DNA from: JBCCMB01 sp039026555
GTDB lineage: Bacteria; Pseudomonadota; Alphaproteobacteria; Caulobacterales; Hyphomonadaceae
Direction: 5' to 3'
Assembly: GCA_039026555.1 (NCBI GenBank)
Contig: JBCCMB010000015.1
Span: 1-35,708 of the forward strand
DNA length: 35,708 nucleotides
Position 1 is the stretch's first letter. The number at the start of each line of letters is the position of its first letter. The position numbers were made by a program, and so were the translations under genes. Of the stretch, positions 32,574-35,708 are shown in pieces. Below the pieces are notes generated by a model. That model searched no databases, was not told the origin of the DNA, and saw nothing but the letters and a program-made list of their open reading frames with translations.

Positions 32574-32690
32574 GTCTTAAGCGTTGCAAGCTTTTTAAGC
32601 GCGGCGCGCGGCTTGCACCTCGTTTTTGGTGCTGACGTCCCCTATGTTGTGTTCAGCACTTGTGTTTTCGCCTCTGGAAAGGTTTCGCGC
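32574..32690 (+). promoter_or_regulatory. ftsH leader with competing hairpins
   Basis: Three stems can be drawn and they exclude one another. Stem A pairs TGCAAGC (32585-32591) with GCTTGCA (32611-32617). Stem B pairs GCACC (32615-32619) with GGTGC (32628-32632) around an eight-base loop. Stem C pairs GTGCTGA (32629-32635) with TCAGCAC (32653-32659). B shares bases with both A and C. A TTAAGCG direct repeat lies at 32577 and 32595. The palindrome AAGAC-TAA-GTCTT (32566-32578) contains the tilS stop. GGAAAGG stands shortly before the ftsH ATG at 32691. No convincing sigma-32 or sigma-70 promoter could be fitted. Confidence 0.5.
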
Positions 32691-34607
32691 ATGAACATGC
32701 GTAATTTGGCGCTCTTGGGCGTCGTCCTTCTTCTCCTGATCGCTTTGATGTCGGTCATGCAAGGTCAATCCAACGCGCGCGGCGCAACGGAATTGACCTA
32801 TTCTGAATTTCTGTCCCAAGCCGAAGCGGGCGCTGTCGGCAGCGTCACCCTGCGCGGCGAACGGATTATGGGCGAAAACGCCGAAGGTCCGTTCGTCACC
32901 TTCCAGCCAGCCTTCAATCCGGGCTTGTCCGAGCGTTTGACCGAGGCCGGCGTGCAAGTGACGATCGAACCGATGGCGCGTGGGCCGAGCCTATTGGGCT
33001 ATATTCTCAATGCGCTGCCCTTCTTGCTGATCATCGGCGTTTGGTTGCTGTTCATGCGGCAAATGCAGGGCGGCGGCGGCCGCGCGATGAGCTTTGGCAA
33101 ATCCAAAGCGCGCTTGCTGACGGAACGCCAGGGCCGCGTGACCTTCGACGATGTCGCGGGTGTGGACGAAGCCAAGGAAGAGCTTCAGGAGATCGTCGAA
33201 TTCCTGAAAGATCCTGGCAAATTCCAGCGTTTGGGCGGCAAAATCCCGAAAGGCGCGCTGCTGGTGGGACCTCCCGGCACGGGTAAAACCCTGATCGCGC
33301 GTGCGGTCGCCGGGGAAGCGAACGTGCCTTTCTTCACGATCTCGGGATCGGATTTCGTCGAAATGTTCGTTGGTGTCGGCGCCTCCCGCGTCCGCGACAT
33401 GTTCGAGCAGGCGAAGAAAAACGCGCCGTGCATCATCTTCATCGACGAGATCGATGCGGTCGGCCGGTCGCGCGGCGCAGGCCTGGGCGGCGGCAATGAC
33501 GAGCGCGAGCAGACATTGAACCAATTGCTCGTCGAGATGGATGGCTTTGAAGCGAATGAGGGCATCATTCTTATCGCGGCAACCAACCGTCCGGACGTTT
33601 TGGACCCGGCGCTTCTGCGCCCAGGTCGTTTCGACCGCCAAGTCGTGGTTGGCAATCCCGACATTGTGGGCCGCGAGAAGATCCTCAAAGTCCATATGCG
33701 CAACGTCCCGATGGCCAAAGACGTTAACGCCAAGACAATTGCACGCGGAACGCCTGGCTTCTCCGGCGCGGATCTCGCGAATTTGGTCAATGAAGCGGCG
33801 CTGCTGGCGGCGCGACGCGGCAAACGCATCGTCGCCATGCGCGAGTTTGAGGATGCTAAAGACAAGGTCATGATGGGCCCGGAACGCAAATCCATGGTCA
33901 TGTCGGACAAGGAAAAAGAGCTGACGGCCTATCACGAGGCGGGGCACGCGATTGTGGCTTTGTCCGTGCCGGCGGCCGATCCGGTCCATAAAGCGACGAT
34001 TATTCCGCGCGGCCGAGCCCTGGGCATGGTGATGCAGCTGCCTGAGGGCGACAAACTCTCAATGTCGAAAATTGAGATGACGTCCCGCTTGGCGATCATG
34101 ATGGGCGGCCGCGTGGCCGAAGAGGTTCGCTTTGGGGATGATCATGTGACGGCCGGTGCGTCGTCCGACATTCAACAAGCAACCCGTTTGGCGCGCGCCA
34201 TGGTCACCAGCTGGGGCTTGTCTGATGAGATCGGTCCGGTCGACTACGCCGATGATCAAGGCGAAGTCTTCTTAGGCCAGCAATTGGTGCGGTCCTCTCA
34301 CGTGTCTGAGGACACGTCTAAAAAGATCGAGGAAGAGGTTCGCCGCTTGGTGCAGACCGGCATGGACGACGCGCGCCGGATTATTGAAGAGCGCCGAAAG
34401 GATTGGGAGATCTTGTCGGAAGGCTTGTTGGAGTATGAAACGCTCTCCGGCGCTGAAATCACGGACCTCCTTAACGGCAAACCGCCTGAGCGCCCCGAAG
34501 ATGATGACCCAGGTCCGACCTCTGCCGTGCCGGTGGTGAAGGCGAAAAAGAAGCCTAAACCTGATGAAGGTTTCGGCGGACCGGAGCCTGAGCCGAGCGG
34601 AGCTTGA
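32691..34607 (+). CDS. ftsH: ATP-dependent zinc metalloprotease FtsH
   Basis: Membrane-anchored hexameric AAA+ protease that degrades misfolded membrane proteins and regulators such as LpxC and RpoH in relatives. It has 638 residues. TM1 is at about 4-23, a periplasmic domain at 24-100 and TM2 at 102-122. The AAA+ module carries Walker A GPPGTGKT at 193-200, Walker B around IIFIDEID at 248-255, and ATNRPDVLDPALLRPGRFDR (second region of homology). The protease has HEAGH at 415-419 as zinc site and a later Asp ligand in SSDIQQATRLARAM. The ATG at 32691 is the family start; a frame extension to 32613 is leader sequence. Its stop overlaps the folP start region. Confidence 0.98.
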   Translation: MNMRNLALLGVVLLLLIALMSVMQGQSNARGATELTYSEFLSQAEAGAVGSVTLRGERIMGENAEGPFVTFQPAFNPGLSERLTEAGVQVTIEPMARGPSLLGYILNALPFLLIIGVWLLFMRQMQGGGGRAMSFGKSKARLLTERQGRVTFDDVAGVDEAKEELQEIVEFLKDPGKFQRLGGKIPKGALLVGPPGTGKTLIARAVAGEANVPFFTISGSDFVEMFVGVGASRVRDMFEQAKKNAPCIIFIDEIDAVGRSRGAGLGGGNDEREQTLNQLLVEMDGFEANEGIILIAATNRPDVLDPALLRPGRFDRQVVVGNPDIVGREKILKVHMRNVPMAKDVNAKTIARGTPGFSGADLANLVNEAALLAARRGKRIVAMREFEDAKDKVMMGPERKSMVMSDKEKELTAYHEAGHAIVALSVPAADPVHKATIIPRGRALGMVMQLPEGDKLSMSKIEMTSRLAIMMGGRVAEEVRFGDDHVTAGASSDIQQATRLARAMVTSWGLSDEIGPVDYADDQGEVFLGQQLVRSSHVSEDTSKKIEEEVRRLVQTGMDDARRIIEERRKDWEILSEGLLEYETLSGAEITDLLNGKPPERPEDDDPGPTSAVPVVKAKKKPKPDEGFGGPEPEPSGA

Positions 34608-34615
34608 GGACGGCT

Positions 34616-35452
34616 TTGGATTTGAATGTTGAATTAGAGGCCGCTCGGGAAACTGGGCGGCCTTTGATCATGGGTATCGTCAATGTCACGCCGGACAGTT
34701 TTTCCGACGGCGGACAGCTTACAAGCGTCAAGGCGGCGCGCGATCATGCATTGCGCCTTGTTCGAGACGGCGCAGATGTTTTGGATATTGGCGGCGAATC
34801 CACCCGTCCCGGCGCAGATCCTGTGAGCGAGGCGGAGGAGATTTCGCGCGTCGTCCCTGTTGTCGAGGCGCTTCGGCGCGAAACCGACGCACTCATCTCT
34901 GTCGATACGATGAAGCCCGGTGTCGCACGCGCGGCGGTCGCAGCGGGCGCGTCTACGTGGAATGATGTTTCCGCGCTCAGCTATGACGCCGACGGGCCGG
35001 CGATTGCGGCGGCGTTGGGGACGCCGGTGGTGTTGATGCATATGCAGGGCGCGCCACGCACCATGCAGGCGTCGCCGCACTATGACGATGTCGTCGCTGA
35101 GGTGATCGCGTTTCTGGCGGAACGCGCCAGTTTGGCGCAAGCTGCGGGCGTGTCGCCAGACAAGATCTGGGTCGATCCGGGCATTGGGTTCGGCAAAACG
35201 CTCGAGCACAATCTGGCGTTAATCCGGGCGACATCGCGTATTAAAGCAGAGACCGGGAAACCTCTTTTGTTCGGGGCGTCGCGCAAAAGCTTCATCGCAA
35301 AAATCGACTCGTCGGCGACGGACCCCAAAGACCGATTGGGCGGCTCGCTCGCGGCGGCGCTTTTCGCGGCGGACGCCGGGGCGGATATGCTGCGCGTGCA
35401 TGATGTGCGCGAAACGACGCAGGCGTTGGCGCTCGCGCAGTCGTTACGCTAA
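34616..35452 (+). CDS. folP: Dihydropteroate synthase FolP
   Basis: Condenses 6-hydroxymethyl-dihydropterin pyrophosphate with p-aminobenzoate to dihydropteroate; the target of sulfonamides. It has about 278 residues. GIVNVTPDSFSDGG at 20-33 is loop 1 with the pABA/pyrophosphate contacts, DVLDIGGESTRPGA is loop 2, and SVDTMKPGVA, IWVDPGIGFGKTLEHNLALI and FGASRKSFI follow in normal order. There is no ATG start: TTG 34616 has GAGGA (34606-34610) five bases upstream, while TTG 34604 would overlap the ftsH stop as TTGA but has no properly spaced ribosome site. In relatives glmM normally follows; here a TIR gene does. Confidence 0.95.
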   Translation: MDLNVELEAARETGRPLIMGIVNVTPDSFSDGGQLTSVKAARDHALRLVRDGADVLDIGGESTRPGADPVSEAEEISRVVPVVEALRRETDALISVDTMKPGVARAAVAAGASTWNDVSALSYDADGPAIAAALGTPVVLMHMQGAPRTMQASPHYDDVVAEVIAFLAERASLAQAAGVSPDKIWVDPGIGFGKTLEHNLALIRATSRIKAETGKPLLFGASRKSFIAKIDSSATDPKDRLGGSLAAALFAADAGADMLRVHDVRETTQALALAQSLR

Positions 35453-35565
35453 GGCGCGTGTGGCGCGGCGATACGAGGCTGGGACTGCGCCTTTATCTTA
35501 TCGCGGGTTATTGGCATGGTCGCGTTCAGCCGTTCGGGGACGGTTGATGGTGAGCGAGGGACGCC

Positions 35566-35708
35566 ATGGCGGACATATTTGTCTCCTATAAGAAAGAAGA
35601 TGCGGGCCGTGTGGTGCGTATCGTGGAAGGGTTGCGGGCCGAAGGCCTCAGCGTTTGGTGGGATCACGGCATCGCGCCCGGCAGCCAATGGGATCAGACC
35701 ATCCAAAC
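35566..35708 (+). CDS. TIR-domain protein, 5' end only
   Basis: The first 47 codons of a gene running off the window. The ATG at 35566 has GAGGG five bases upstream. The N terminus ADIFVSYKKEDAGRVVRIVEGLRAEG matches the first strand and helix of bacterial TIR domains (TIR_2 type: 'IFISYxxxD'), and LSVWWDHGIAPGSQWDQTI is the BB-loop region with the usual WWD and PGSxW. The catalytic Glu expected near residue 80 lies outside the window, as does any partner domain (TPR, adenylate cyclase, STING, SMODS-like). TIR proteins of bacteria may be NAD+ hydrolases in phage defence or may have other signalling roles; which applies here cannot be said. Confidence 0.88.
   Translation, partial: MADIFVSYKKEDAGRVVRIVEGLRAEGLSVWWDHGIAPGSQWDQTIQ

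Noticed and set aside
32612..32650. Sigma-32 promoter for ftsH (CTTG ... CCCCTATG).
   Set aside because: The two elements are 25 bases apart or more, too far for the known 13-18 base spacing.
35449..35706. 85-codon reverse frame over the folP-TIR spacer.
   Set aside because: It is antisense to the TIR coding start, which has a ribosome site and clear TIR motifs.

Overview
The window is a gene-dense, roughly 60% GC chromosomal segment of an alphaproteobacterium. The evidence is the gene order ybgC-tolQ-tolR-tolA-tolB-pal-cpoB-(YbjN)-tilS-ftsH-folP, the block PBP activator/rsmI/yraN/BON lipoprotein/gshB, and infC without rpmI-rplT behind it. The genus cannot be fixed from the sequence. Two ATGGTTAA words (reverse complement TTAACCAT, the half-site of the cell-cycle regulator CtrA) in front of envelope lipoprotein genes would fit a Caulobacterales/Hyphomonadales-like lineage, but this is only a hint. 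No tRNA, rRNA, CRISPR array, insertion sequence or prophage was found, and no gene-free stretch reaches 300 bases.

Layout. 1-571 (-): 5' part of uppP (undecaprenyl-pyrophosphate phosphatase), cut by the window edge. 829-7268 (+): glutamate synthase, small subunit gltD first and large subunit gltB second, with a small GFA-family zinc protein between them. 7384-8349 (+): cation diffusion facilitator. 8365-10085 (-): a formyltransferase and a polysaccharide deacetylase with GTGA-coupled reading frames. 10174-13616: queG, a secreted TPR protein, an NAD(P)-dependent epimerase-like protein and an ABHD10-like hydrolase, on alternating strands. 13695-15965 (+): GT4 and GT9 glycosyltransferases, probably for lipopolysaccharide core. 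16094-17189 (+): infC, read from an ATA start codon, then a MOSC protein. 17200-18040 (-): a DUF2975 membrane protein and a YozG-like HTH regulator. 18207-19963 (+): rdgB and hemW. 19966-24768: PBP-activator lipoprotein (-) head-to-head with rsmI-yraN-BON lipoprotein-gshB (+) and a small secreted repeat protein. 24864-30685 (+): the complete Tol-Pal locus. 30698-35452 (+): YbjN protein, tilS, ftsH, folP. 35566-end (+): the first 47 codons of a TIR-domain protein.

How it fits together. Much of the window serves the cell envelope: lipid carrier recycling (uppP), glycan modification (formyltransferase/deacetylase, GT4, GT9), peptidoglycan synthase activation (LpoA-like), outer-membrane integrity (BON/DolP-like) and outer-membrane constriction (Tol-Pal, CpoB). 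The rest is housekeeping: nitrogen assimilation, glutathione, translation initiation, tRNA and rRNA modification, nucleotide-pool cleaning, haem insertion, membrane proteolysis and folate.

The least ordinary points are the ATA start of infC, a set of competing hairpins in the ftsH leader, helically phased CCATAT repeats and a sigma-54-like element upstream of gltD, the formyltransferase/deacetylase pair, the small two-repeat secreted protein, and a TIR-domain gene directly behind folP.
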